Source: a virus
IMG/VR virus record: IMGVR_UViG_3300027906_000182
Coordinates: 1-21,123 of that record
Length of the DNA stretch: 21,123 nt
Direction: 5' to 3' (one strand)
Shown here piece after piece: positions 1 through 5,607 of the stretch; positions within the stretch are counted from its first letter, which is position 1, and each line of letters opens with the position of its first letter. The notes under the pieces were generated by a model that worked only from the letters and a program-made list of their open reading frames with translations, ran no database searches and was not told the DNA's origin. Both the position numbers and the translations under genes were made by a program.

Positions 1-917
1 TCTACCTTCTGATCCAAGTAAGACATAGCAGTCTCTCTATCTAGTTTACCTATCTTGTGTGCATAGGTTAAGTCACTTGCTATTGTAAGTATATTGTTCT
101 CCCAGTGTGTTTCAACCTTCTCTTCTTCTCCTTTAATACTGAACCACTCCTGTACCTCATCCATAAAGACCTTTGGCTTATCGAATAGTGTAGGTGACAG
201 TATCATTGGTGAGGCTTGATGAACTAATTTAGGAAGTAAGTCTGCGTATAGATGAGCATTATCACTCACCACATAGTAACTACCCAGTTCTACTTCTAAC
301 ATTGAAGCCATATACTCTTGTAGTATTGTCATATGTACTATGTTAGCTCCCAACATACCTAGTATAACGTCATTAGACCTATTGAATACAGTCATATCAA
401 GTTTGTTATCTTTCACTGCGAACTTGATAAGCATATTACAAGGTAAGTCTCTGTACTCATTCTCTGGGTGTAAGTCATACTCCATATCCCACATAGCCAG
501 TATACTTCGTCTATCGTTGGGATAACTCTTTAGCCTATGTAGTAAGATAGGTAATTGATCGACACCATTGAAGTGTTCTCTCCATCTATGTCCATAGGCA
601 GCATGGAATGTTTCTCCATCATCACTGTAGTCTGCCATCTTCTTTACATACTTAGTCAGTGAGTGAGTATCATTACGACCTGCAAGCATCCACAATGCTT
701 CTACCAAGTGGAAGGTTGGATTGGCATCCCTACTAGGTGAGTAAAGTATCCTGTCTGTCGGATCATTAAACTTCACTGTTATAGGGTGAGGCATCTCGTA
801 TACCTTACCATTCCTACTGTCGCTTTCAACTCCAACTGATTTAATTACGTTAGGTAAGTCATTGAACGCATCGACAACACCTGCATACTCGAATGAGCTA
901 TTCTTTTTGAAATTCAT
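1..917 (-). CDS. Thymidylate synthase-family protein (3' end beyond window)
   Basis: The open frame runs from an ATG at 917 to the left edge without a stop, giving 305 residues with the C-terminus missing. Family hallmarks in order are a YGHRWR segment at about 108-113, the paired arginines of the dUMP phosphate site (DRR at 135-137), the catalytic cysteine C160 in DLPCN, then FNRSND, LGMLGANI and an HLY motif further on. Thymidylate synthases convert dUMP to dTMP using methylene-tetrahydrofolate, which would supply phage DNA synthesis. The asparagine of LGMLGANI seems to match the residue that favours dUMP over dCMP, so a hydroxymethylase is less likely but not excluded. The residue after the catalytic Cys is Asn, where classical enzymes have His. 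The start follows an AAAGGA ribosome site and lies three bases after the previous gene's stop, so the two are co-transcribed. The family call is firm; the exact substrate is not. Confidence 0.85.
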   Translation of the reverse strand, partial: MNFKKNSSFEYAGVVDAFNDLPNVIKSVGVESDSRNGKVYEMPHPITVKFNDPTDRILYSPSRDANPTFHLVEALWMLAGRNDTHSLTKYVKKMADYSDDGETFHAAYGHRWREHFNGVDQLPILLHRLKSYPNDRRSILAMWDMEYDLHPENEYRDLPCNMLIKFAVKDNKLDMTVFNRSNDVILGMLGANIVHMTILQEYMASMLEVELGSYYVVSDNAHLYADLLPKLVHQASPMILSPTLFDKPKVFMDEVQEWFSIKGEEEKVETHWENNILTIASDLTYAHKIGKLDRETAMSYLDQKV

Positions 918-920
918 TTA

Positions 921-1205
921 TTATCCTTTCTCTTCTACAAATTCAATTAATTGTTTAGTAGCAGTATCGGTTAACTCTATTTCTCCGTCTTTAGATACCA
1001 CTATTTCTTTATTAGTCATTAAATCAAAACATAAGTTTGAGAATTGTAAAAACAAAATGTGGTATTCAGGTACGGACATTATTAAGTCCATACCCTTTGA
1101 CCTTTCCCACAATCTCACTATAGAAATCTCTAAGTATAATTGACCATCAATTTCTATAGCTATTTCTTTTTCTTTTTTAGGGAATAAATCTATTACTTTT
1201 CCCAT
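921..1205 (-). CDS. Small hypothetical protein, 94 aa
   Basis: I do not recognise this protein. It begins with a basic stretch (KKEK near residue 10), followed by alternating hydrophobic and acidic segments that suggest a compact alpha/beta fold. No signal peptide or membrane segment is visible. The ATG shares one base with the stop codon of the upstream ssDNA-binding gene (TAATG), with only a weak ribosome site, so translation is probably coupled to that gene. The thymidylate synthase gene follows after three bases. Being between a DNA-binding protein and a nucleotide enzyme suggests a replication or nucleotide-metabolism accessory role, but that rests on context alone. Confidence 0.7.
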   Translation of the reverse strand: MGKVIDLFPKKEKEIAIEIDGQLYLEISIVRLWERSKGMDLIMSVPEYHILFLQFSNLCFDLMTNKEIVVSKDGEIELTDTATKQLIEFVEEKG

Positions 1206-1687
1206 TAGAATTCAGCTTGAGCTCCGTCTCCAACTATATCGAAGTCTATGCTTGTACTTCTTTCGTATGGAACTAGCTCAGTTACTTGTACTGCAGAGAG
1301 AGTTGTGCTTACTCCTTCACGACCATTAAACTTATATGGTGCTTGAAATACTCTAACAGCTCCTCGACTACCATAACCGATAGTGCTTGGATCCATTGTT
1401 TGTCTGTTGCCATCAACGACATCAGGTGGACTGTTCTTTTGATCAGTTATTTTACCTTTGTCCTTTCTATACAGTCCTCTAGTCAAGTTGGCGAACCAAT
1501 AGTTCTCCTCCTTGTTCTCCTTTACATTCAGGTAGAAGTCTTTCTTCCAACTGTCTGCAGCACTCTTGTCAGAGGTTCTGATTTGTGCTTCCCATTGCTC
1601 TGTACCGAATGGGTTGGCAGGCTGATCTAATTTAGTGTAGAACAATTCTACGTCTTTGATTATCACAGTTCTCTTTTCTTGTAACAT
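1205..1687 (-). CDS. Probable ssDNA-binding protein, gp2.5/OB-fold type (copy A)
   Basis: This 160-aa protein likely coats single-stranded DNA during phage replication. It has the layout of phage gp2.5-like/DUF2815-type binding proteins: an N-terminal strand pair (VIIKDVELFYTKLD), a QWEAQIRT strand, a central basic-aromatic part (YWFANLTRGLYRKDKGK), a glycine-rich IGYGSRGAVRVF strand, and a LSAVQVTELVPY strand. It ends in an acidic tail, SIDFDIVGDGAQAEF. An acidic tail ending in phenylalanine is the known interaction signature of T7 gp2.5 and related proteins. A second gene at 4196-4663 shares the same beginning and end. AAAGGAG lies 8 bases before the ATG. A terminator lies just upstream and the thymidylate synthase pair follows. 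The role is inferred from sequence pattern, without alignment. Confidence 0.7.
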   Translation of the reverse strand: MLQEKRTVIIKDVELFYTKLDQPANPFGTEQWEAQIRTSDKSAADSWKKDFYLNVKENKEENYWFANLTRGLYRKDKGKITDQKNSPPDVVDGNRQTMDPSTIGYGSRGAVRVFQAPYKFNGREGVSTTLSAVQVTELVPYERSTSIDFDIVGDGAQAEF

Positions 1688-1710
1688 ATAGTATACTCCT
1701 TTGTTAGTGT

Positions 1711-1740
1711 AAAAAATAGGGGAACCATTTGGCTCCCCTT
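1711..1740 (-). terminator. Rho-independent terminator after the DUF3310 gene
   Basis: A 9-bp stem (1718-1726 with 1731-1739) and a 4-base loop are followed, reading leftwards, by A and six T. One position is A/C on the plus strand but G-U in minus-strand RNA, so the structure fits leftward transcripts. The next start codon (1687) is only 24 bases beyond the T-tract. Confidence 0.85.
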
Positions 1741-1744
1741 TAGT

Positions 1745-2008
1745 TTATTCTTTTATGTCTGAAGGTTCTTTACCTTCTTTGACTTGTATCAAGTAGTTCA
1801 AGTACCACTGTACTTTCTTTAGCTCTTGAACATCATTGTCTTTCTTACCGAGTCTCATCATATACTTGTACATCTGACCCAGTAGGTGTGCTTCGATTCC
1901 ATTGAAGTCCTTTAGTATGTAGTACATAGTATCCATATACTCATACCCTGGAATTATGTCCTTGTAGTGCTTAGGACTAATGGAATCAGGATCTAATTGT
2001 TTAGTCAT
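1745..2008 (-). CDS. DUF3310 family protein
   Basis: The 87-aa product matches the DUF3310 pattern common in phages: an N-terminal SPKHYKD, then IEAHLLGQMYKYMMRLGKKD, then a C-terminal LKKVQWYLNYLI helix. The family is sometimes annotated as nucleotide kinase-like, but its biochemical function is not established. I place the start at the second ATG (2008), because AAAGG lies 7 bases upstream of it; the ATG at 2014 lies within the ribosome site. It overlaps the end of the upstream 65-aa gene, so the cluster from 2756 down to here is translationally linked. A strong terminator follows. Confidence 0.8.
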   Translation of the reverse strand: MTKQLDPDSISPKHYKDIIPGYEYMDTMYYILKDFNGIEAHLLGQMYKYMMRLGKKDNDVQELKKVQWYLNYLIQVKEGKEPSDIKE

Positions 2009-2198
2009 TGTCATCCTTTCGTTGTAGTACCACTGTACTTTCAGGTGGGTTGATTATCTTTCTAGTAGTCAAGATATTCTTACACTGAAACTCAAGAAAC
2101 TCTAGTGTATTATTGTTCAGAGTTTCTAGATTGATTTCGATACCATCAGTGAATCTTCTATTTACATCACAACTATGGCTTGGTAACATCACTTTCAT
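2001..2198 (-). CDS. Small hypothetical protein, 65 aa
   Basis: I do not recognise this protein. It is soluble, with an acidic/asparagine-rich centre and a charged KDDND end. Its ATG overlaps the previous stop as ATGA, and its own end overlaps the DUF3310 gene, which is typical of a packed phage early operon and supports it being real. No domain motif is visible. Confidence 0.65.
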   Translation of the reverse strand: MKVMLPSHSCDVNRRFTDGIEINLETLNNNTLEFLEFQCKNILTTRKIINPPESTVVLQRKDDND

Positions 2199-2389
2199 TC
2201 GTATTCTCTTAACACTTTGAGCTTGTCCAGTGCAGTTGCTTTTGCATCAAGGAACTTATCAAGCTCTTCTAAGAGGTGAGGGTGTTCACCTATTGCAGTT
2301 GGATTTTCTAGGTAGTTTGTTATGTTGTAATCAGCCACTAATACATCGGCTTCATACCTTGCCTTTAAGGCTTGTGTTGCTATTCCCAT
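2195..2389 (-). CDS. Small helical hypothetical protein, 64 aa
   Basis: I do not recognise this protein. The sequence is strongly helix-forming, with ALKARYEADVLVAD near the N-terminus and a leucine/lysine-rich C-terminal helix. It overlaps both neighbours by a few bases, and GGAG of the upstream gene's end serves as its ribosome site. There are no cysteines, no signal peptide and no membrane segment. A small DNA- or protein-binding accessory is possible, with no direct support. Confidence 0.65.
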   Translation of the reverse strand: MGIATQALKARYEADVLVADYNITNYLENPTAIGEHPHLLEELDKFLDAKATALDKLKVLREYE

Positions 2390-2565
2390 CTCTTTACTCC
2401 TGTTATTTCAATGTCAACGTTTGGATCTTCATCTTCAAGTATAGTTACTATATCATCTGCCATCCTACTCAGGTCTACGAAGTATCGTATACGACCATTA
2501 TTGTTTTCTTGGTAGTCAGGATCTTCATCAATATCAACATAATCATCTATTTCTAGCTTAGCCAT
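2380..2565 (-). CDS. Small acidic hypothetical protein, 61 aa
   Basis: I do not recognise this protein. It is very acidic, with runs such as DDYVDIDEDPDY and TILEDEDPNVDIEI, and could be a DNA-mimic or a partner of a basic protein; this is speculation from charge only. Its ATG shares one base with the stop of the upstream gene, and GGAG lies 5-8 bases before it. It is the second gene of the packed five-gene run 2756-1745. Confidence 0.65.
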   Translation of the reverse strand: MAKLEIDDYVDIDEDPDYQENNNGRIRYFVDLSRMADDIVTILEDEDPNVDIEITGVKRWE

Positions 2566-2756
2566 CAGTTACTCCATACATAGGTTACGTCATCGTCCTC
2601 ATAGTGCTCGTCTATTATTGCATCTCTTACATTATCAGGCATATCTGACAACAGACCTGCCACTGTATACTCTCCTTTCCCATCTAGGGTTTCCATCAGG
2701 GCTCTTTTATAGAAACTATACATAGCTGGTTGTCTTTTATTCTCTTGTTCGTCCAT
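2565..2756 (-). CDS. Small acidic hypothetical protein, 63 aa
   Basis: I do not recognise this protein. The N-terminus is hydrophilic (DEQENKRQ), a helical SFYKRALMETLDG follows, and the end is acidic (DEHYEDDDVTYVW). AAGGAG is well placed before the ATG at 2756. It is the first gene after the hairpin and promoter-like motif at 2777-2820, so it probably opens a five-gene leftward unit that ends at the 1711-1740 terminator. Confidence 0.65.
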   Translation of the reverse strand: MDEQENKRQPAMYSFYKRALMETLDGKGEYTVAGLLSDMPDNVRDAIIDEHYEDDDVTYVWSN

Positions 2757-2776
2757 AAGGTTCTCCTTAAAGTTAT

Positions 2777-2820
2777 CCTTATAGGGGGATTTTGGAACCC
2801 CTCCTATAAGGGTGTTTTTT
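2777..2820 (+). other. Strong hairpin between minus-strand genes, T-tract on the plus side
   Basis: CCTTATAGG (2777-2785) pairs perfectly with CCTATAAGG (2803-2811), and GGG/CCC extends the stem inside. The T-rich run (2815-2820) follows on the plus strand, although genes on both sides are on the minus strand. It would therefore terminate rightward, antisense-directed transcription. Leftward it is a hairpin with no T-tract, and its right arm carries a promoter-like motif. Confidence 0.6.
2802..2816 (-). promoter_or_regulatory. Candidate phage promoter motif, copy 1
   Basis: Read leftwards this is AACACCCTTATAGGA, nearly the same as AACACCCCCTTATAGGA at 7239-7255 on the plus strand. Both copies point toward the genes that follow them. 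The TATAGG end resembles the initiation region of T7-family RNA polymerase promoters. No RNA polymerase gene lies in the window. Confidence 0.4.
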
Positions 2821-2825
2821 ATGCT

Positions 2826-3062
2826 TTATAATATATTCTGGATAGTTGAGTAGCAATGGTCAAGGCTATCTTGAGCTGCTTTTACTTCTTCTTTAGCCCA
2901 ATCAATACAGCCTTGGAGGTCTTGTATTTCCTCTATAACGGCATCTACTTCCTCGTTATGTTCTTCTGGAATATAGTCATAAAGTTTATTTATTAGAGTC
3001 TCTAGTTGCTCTGCATTTCCTCTGCAGGTTTCTAGTTTATCTATTCCTTCTGATAAGCTCAT
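2826..3062 (-). CDS. Acidic coiled-coil-like hypothetical protein, 78 aa
   Basis: The function is unknown. Nearly the whole protein is predicted helix with heptad-like leucines/isoleucines (LETLINKLYDYI, AVIEEIQDLQGCIDW), and it is strongly acidic with three cysteines. GAAAGGAAA lies before the ATG. It stands as a single gene between the terminator at 3086-3119 and the hairpin at 2777-2820. Its start lies only 24 bases after a terminator T-tract, so its transcript must come from readthrough or from a promoter embedded in the terminator region. Confidence 0.65.
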   Translation of the reverse strand: MSLSEGIDKLETCRGNAEQLETLINKLYDYIPEEHNEEVDAVIEEIQDLQGCIDWAKEEVKAAQDSLDHCYSTIQNIL

Positions 3063-3085
3063 AGGATTTCCTTTCTGTTGTTTGT

Positions 3086-3119
3086 AAAAAAATAAAGGAC
3101 ACCCTAGAGTGCCCTTTAT
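3086..3119 (-). terminator. Rho-independent terminator after the nucleotidyltransferase-like gene
   Basis: AAAGGACAC (3094-3102) pairs with GTGCCCTTT (3109-3117), with a G-U pair only in minus-strand RNA. A T-tract of seven follows leftwards. It begins a few bases after the stop at 3123. Confidence 0.85.
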
Positions 3120-3122
3120 TTG

Positions 3123-3689
3123 TTATGCTTGTTTCCACAAGTGAGGAACAAATGCGTAATCACTGAATCTACCTATTATCTTTTGAAGATAATGATGGTT
3201 CCATTGATCTCTGTTCATTTCGTGGATTGTTTTACCTTTGAAAGACATAGCATAAGCCCAATCACATTCAATCTTTCCATTTATCCCCATCCAAATCCTT
3301 GAGATACTTATTGGAAAATTCTTTATTATCTTTAGTGGATCTTCATCTACATTGATAAATTGGATTGTCCTGTATTGCAGATTACCAGTGGTACAAGTAT
3401 ATTCAGCTACACTGTTGATGTAGCTATTCTTGTATGGACCAGTGTAACCATATACAGTATCAAATTCTATCTTCTTGAAAGAAGTAGGAATCCAATTAGG
3501 TTGATCAGGTACATTGTAGAAGATATCTAGGTCACGACATCCCCAATTATGATGCCAGTCTCTGGTTGCACCACCTGCAACGTAGCAAGTTCCACCACTG
3601 GGTAATTCAGCATTTAGCTTTCTGAGTAATCTCAAAGCACTTTTCTTTTGTGCTTTAGCCCATTTACTCTCTAATTTAATAATGGTCAT
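3123..3689 (-). CDS. Stand-alone nucleotidyltransferase-like protein, 188 aa
   Basis: The N-terminal half carries the signature of the pol-beta/CCA-adding nucleotidyltransferase fold: a YVAGGATRD glycine turn (36-44), then RDLDIF (52-57) with the paired metal-binding aspartates D53 and D55. In CCA enzymes and poly(A) polymerases this segment binds NTP and magnesium. The protein has only about 188 residues, so the long RNA-binding body of those enzymes is absent. The substrate could be tRNA, another nucleic acid, a protein or a small molecule. The second ATG (3689) is preferred over 3704, because AAAGGA lies between the two. It is a single-gene unit between terminators. The fold call is fairly good; the function is open. 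Confidence 0.6.
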   Translation of the reverse strand: MTIIKLESKWAKAQKKSALRLLRKLNAELPSGGTCYVAGGATRDWHHNWGCRDLDIFYNVPDQPNWIPTSFKKIEFDTVYGYTGPYKNSYINSVAEYTCTTGNLQYRTIQFINVDEDPLKIIKNFPISISRIWMGINGKIECDWAYAMSFKGKTIHEMNRDQWNHHYLQKIIGRFSDYAFVPHLWKQA

Positions 3690-3716
3690 AGGTATTCCTT
3701 TCATTTTATTAAATCT

Positions 3717-3754
3717 AAAAAAATAGACACACTAAGATTTCTCCTAGTGTGCCT
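3717..3754 (-). terminator. Rho-independent terminator after the 24-aa membrane peptide
   Basis: A 10-bp stem pairs AGACACACTA (3725-3734) with the matching arm ending at 3754, with a G-U pair in minus RNA. Seven T follow leftwards. It lies 4 bases after the stop of the 24-aa frame, which supports that frame being translated. Confidence 0.85.
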
Positions 3755-3758
3755 GAGT

Positions 3759-3833
3759 TTATAGTGTACGATAATAGTATATCCATCTAATAATGAAGAA
3801 TAGAGCTACTATCATAGCCAATATGAATGTCAT
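3759..3833 (-). CDS. Tiny single-span membrane peptide, 24 aa
   Basis: The frame encodes a short peptide that is almost entirely hydrophobic for its first 18 residues (MTFILAMIVALFFIIRWI), followed by tyrosines and an arginine. It would be one membrane helix with a positive end. It starts two bases after the stop of the 60-aa gene (TAATATG) and ends just before a terminator, so it fits exactly into the transcription unit. Small phage membrane peptides can act in superinfection exclusion, lysis control or host inhibition; which applies here is unknown. Its shortness keeps the confidence moderate. Confidence 0.5.
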   Translation of the reverse strand: MTFILAMIVALFFIIRWIYYYRTL

Positions 3834-3834
3834 A

Positions 3835-4017
3835 TTATTGCCATCCCATCACTGTATCAACAAATCTAATCTTTTCGTGTGTATCAGTATTCTGACTCAT
3901 TTCACGATCTTGCATCTCATAACCTGTATGAGCATTAAGAGTTTTGATTTGTTCATCAGTTAGGTTTTCAAGGTTAGCTATTATGTGAGCTACAACACAA
4001 GATAGAGGTGTATCCAT
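3835..4017 (-). CDS. Small hypothetical protein, 60 aa
   Basis: I do not recognise this protein. It has an N-terminal helix containing VVAHIIANLENL, then TDEQIKTLNAHTG, then a polar C-terminal half. TAGGAG lies before the ATG. The ATG shares a base with the stop of the 33-aa frame upstream, and the 24-aa membrane peptide follows, making a three-gene mini-operon between two terminators. Confidence 0.6.
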   Translation of the reverse strand: MDTPLSCVVAHIIANLENLTDEQIKTLNAHTGYEMQDREMSQNTDTHEKIRFVDTVMGWQ

Positions 4018-4118
4018 TAGGCACTCCTATTAGGGTTGTATGATAATAATTGACCTTGGATAGTTATCCAATATGGCTTACCTTCAATGTAGCCATAGAA
4101 ATAGACTGGTGTGTTCAT
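4017..4118 (-). CDS. Tiny hypothetical protein, 33 aa
   Basis: The frame has a very good ribosome site (AAAGGAG) and encodes an aromatic-rich peptide (MNTPVYFYGYIEGKPYW). It ends with its TAA overlapping the next ATG (TAATG). It is the first frame after the terminator at 4148-4184. The peptide looks beta-forming and is not a membrane segment. The function is unknown. Confidence 0.55.
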   Translation of the reverse strand: MNTPVYFYGYIEGKPYWITIQGQLLSYNPNRSA

Positions 4119-4147
4119 AATAAACTCCTTTCGAACTTGTTTAGTCT

Positions 4148-4184
4148 AAAAAAAAAATAAGGATACCCTTTCGAGTATCCTTAT
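4148..4184 (-). terminator. Rho-independent terminator after ssDNA-binding copy B
   Basis: A 12-bp stem (ATAAGGATACCC at 4157-4168 with the arm ending at 4184) and a short loop are followed by ten T reading leftwards. It sits directly after the stop at 4196 and is one of the strongest terminators in the window. Confidence 0.9.
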
Positions 4185-4195
4185 CTTTAGTTGTG

Positions 4196-4663
4196 TTAGA
4201 ACTGATTGCTGAATTCAGTTTTAGTATCATCTATAATATCAAAGTCAATACTATCGAGTTCATATTTCTTGTACTCGATGACTTGTACCTTCCTTAACTG
4301 TGTATAGAACTTACCATCTTTCTCGTATTTTAGAACTATTATGTTGGCTTTAGTTCCATTCCCCATCTCCATAACTTCTGTAGGAGATAATGCATTCCCT
4401 CTCATATCAGTTACAGGAACACTGTTAGCTTTACCTTTAGCATTGAATTCAGGTAGTCTAACATTGATTGATAGCATATCATCAGCTACATCACAAGGTC
4501 TAGCTGGTTGCCTTGAGAACTCAGCTAATTCAACCATTCTAGATGATGGAAAGTCAAGTCTAACTTCAAATTGCTTTACACCAAACTGGTTAGGTTGAGC
4601 TGAATTAAGCTTTGGATAGGCTAAAAGTACATCACGAATGATGTGTAGAGTAGTATTTGGCAT
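4196..4663 (-). CDS. Probable ssDNA-binding protein, gp2.5/OB-fold type (copy B)
   Basis: This 155-aa protein has the same plan as the product at 1205-1687. It has an N-terminal strand with IIRDVLLAYPKLN, then FGVKQFEVRLDF, then a C-terminal LRKVQVIEY strand followed by SIDFDIIDDTKTEF and a final phenylalanine. The shared SIDFDI and acidic, Phe-ending tail argue for common ancestry and for interaction with replication proteins. The centre differs: it lacks the glycine-rich, basic-aromatic segment of copy A, so it may bind DNA differently or have another role such as recombination. It is a single-gene unit bounded by terminators, with AAAGGA before the ATG. Confidence 0.6.
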   Translation of the reverse strand: MPNTTLHIIRDVLLAYPKLNSAQPNQFGVKQFEVRLDFPSSRMVELAEFSRQPARPCDVADDMLSINVRLPEFNAKGKANSVPVTDMRGNALSPTEVMEMGNGTKANIIVLKYEKDGKFYTQLRKVQVIEYKKYELDSIDFDIIDDTKTEFSNQF

Positions 4664-4690
4664 ATTTAGATTCCTTTCATATGCAGTTGT

Positions 4691-4708
4691 GGATACCTTA
4701 TGATATCC
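4691..4708 (-). other. Leader hairpin before ssDNA-binding copy B
   Basis: GGATA and TATCC flank an 8-base loop in the short space between the terminator at 4710-4740 and the ribosome site of the gene starting at 4663. A comparable leader hairpin precedes the 196-aa gene. It may protect mRNA 5' ends or modulate readthrough. Confidence 0.35.
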
Positions 4709-4709
4709 T

Positions 4710-4740
4710 AAAAAAAATAGGACACCATTACAGTGTCCTT
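4710..4740 (-). terminator. Rho-independent terminator after the 88-aa gene
   Basis: AGGACAC (4719-4725) pairs with GTGTCCT (4733-4739). Eight T follow leftwards. The stop of the 88-aa gene is at 4746. Confidence 0.85.
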
Positions 4741-4745
4741 ATTAG

Positions 4746-5012
4746 TTATTCGCCTTCTGCCCCTAGATTATTTCTTATGCATTGGAATACATAGTCCATA
4801 TCACTGGCATATTGAGTCTGGCTTGGTCTAGTTGGATTATCGCAGTCCAGAACTACCCACCTTACAATTTCATCTTCTTCTGCTCCATCGTAAGTTGGTG
4901 TTATTGACCTAGCAAATGATAGCTCCTTACCATTAATTATGATTGAGAAGCCATCATTCTTGCTATTGTTCCAAACTCTTACTTTGGCTGGTCTTTCGAA
5001 TATTATACTCAT
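4746..5012 (-). CDS. Hypothetical protein, 88 aa
   Basis: I do not recognise this protein. The first half alternates basic and hydrophobic residues in a beta-like way (KVRVWNNSKNDGFSIIINGK). The second half is acidic, with an EEDEIVRWVVLDCD segment and a helical C-terminus. AAGGAG inside the end of the upstream gene precedes the ATG, which lies two bases after that gene's stop. It shares a two-gene unit with the 101-aa gene, ended by the 4710-4740 terminator. Confidence 0.6.
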   Translation of the reverse strand: MSIIFERPAKVRVWNNSKNDGFSIIINGKELSFARSITPTYDGAEEDEIVRWVVLDCDNPTRPSQTQYASDMDYVFQCIRNNLGAEGE

Positions 5013-5014
5013 AA

Positions 5015-5320
5015 CTAAAGCTCCTTATCATCGTGGATTAATTGATATGCACTATCCATAATATCAACATACCAAGGTTCAATATTTACCTCAATACTAT
5101 CTTCAAGTGTTTCTTGAATTTGATTTACTGCATTAGGTCTAGCTATATCTAGAGCTTTCATTACTTTTTCAAGCTTATCGAAATGACCTGCTTGTAGAAG
5201 CTTGACTATATCATCTGTATTACTTCCTGATATTCTTTTAACTATATTCATTAGAGCCTTGACTAGTTGTACATTTTCCCAGTGGGCAATACAGATGTTC
5301 TTTCTTTCTTCTTCTGTCAT
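5015..5320 (-). CDS. Hypothetical helical protein, 101 aa
   Basis: I do not recognise this protein. It is mostly helical, with the acidic N-terminus MTEEERKN, amphipathic helices around NVQLVKALMNIVKRI and LEKVMKALDIARP, and an acidic C-terminus. The start is set at 5320, where AAAGGAG lies 8 bases upstream; the longer frame to 5356 has no ribosome site. It is the first gene after the 12-bp repeat array, so any promoter or origin function in 5321-5553 would act on it. Confidence 0.65.
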   Translation of the reverse strand: MTEEERKNICIAHWENVQLVKALMNIVKRISGSNTDDIVKLLQAGHFDKLEKVMKALDIARPNAVNQIQETLEDSIEVNIEPWYVDIMDSAYQLIHDDKEL

Positions 5321-5553
5321 AGTTGTTCTCCTTTTATGACTGTTGATGTTCGGCACTCATACCATTCACAGTATTCGTGCAGTGTTCTCCTCTCGTAAAT
5401 GCCATTTAAGGGCACTTTAAGTGTAAGAGGTAGAGAAAACCCTTGCAGGATCCCAAGAGGTCTCCGACAAGAGGCTAAGAGGTACCCTAAGAGGTACCCT
5501 GAGAGGTACCCTAAGAGGTACTCTAAGAGGTACTTTAAGAGGTACTGCCCTCT
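5321..5553 (-). promoter_or_regulatory. Long leader/intergenic region with repeats
   Basis: This is the largest gap between same-strand genes in the window. It contains the 12-bp repeat array at 5476-5547, degenerate copies of the same motif at about 5453-5475, and a short dyad CACTTTAAGTG at 5413-5423. No frame with a ribosome site is seen. It probably holds the promoter of the 101-aa/88-aa gene pair and may be a replication-origin or protein-binding region. This is inferred from structure. Confidence 0.45.
5476..5547. repeat. Six tandem 12-bp repeats
   Basis: The unit is TAAGAGGTACCC, repeated six times without spacers. Copies 1 and 2 are identical, copy 3 has one change (TGAG), and copies 4-6 differ only in the last two bases. 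Copies 1-3 contain the palindrome GGTACC, so each unit is close to a dyad. Degenerate AAGAGG copies lie just left of the array. The layout resembles iterons or a multi-site protein-binding array. Confidence 0.9.
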
Positions 5554-5589
5554 AAAAAAATGAGCCCTCAGGGGTGACCCTGAAGGCTC
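5554..5589 (-). terminator. Rho-independent terminator after the 196-aa gene
   Basis: GAGCCCTCAGGG (5562-5573) pairs with CCCTGAAGGCTC (5578-5589) as a 12-bp stem with one G-U pair in minus RNA. Seven T follow leftwards. The T-tract runs straight into the repeat array. Confidence 0.9.
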
Positions 5590-5607
5590 GGTTGTGGACT
5601 CGAAGGC

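Noticed and set aside
1286-1630. 114-aa plus-strand open frame
   Set aside because: It lies fully inside the ssDNA-binding gene on the other strand, has no ribosome site, and its product is cysteine/serine-rich with no sensible pattern.
2230-2556. 108-aa plus-strand open frame
   Set aside because: It is antisense to two overlapping minus-strand genes that have ribosome sites and coupled starts; it has no start signal of its own.
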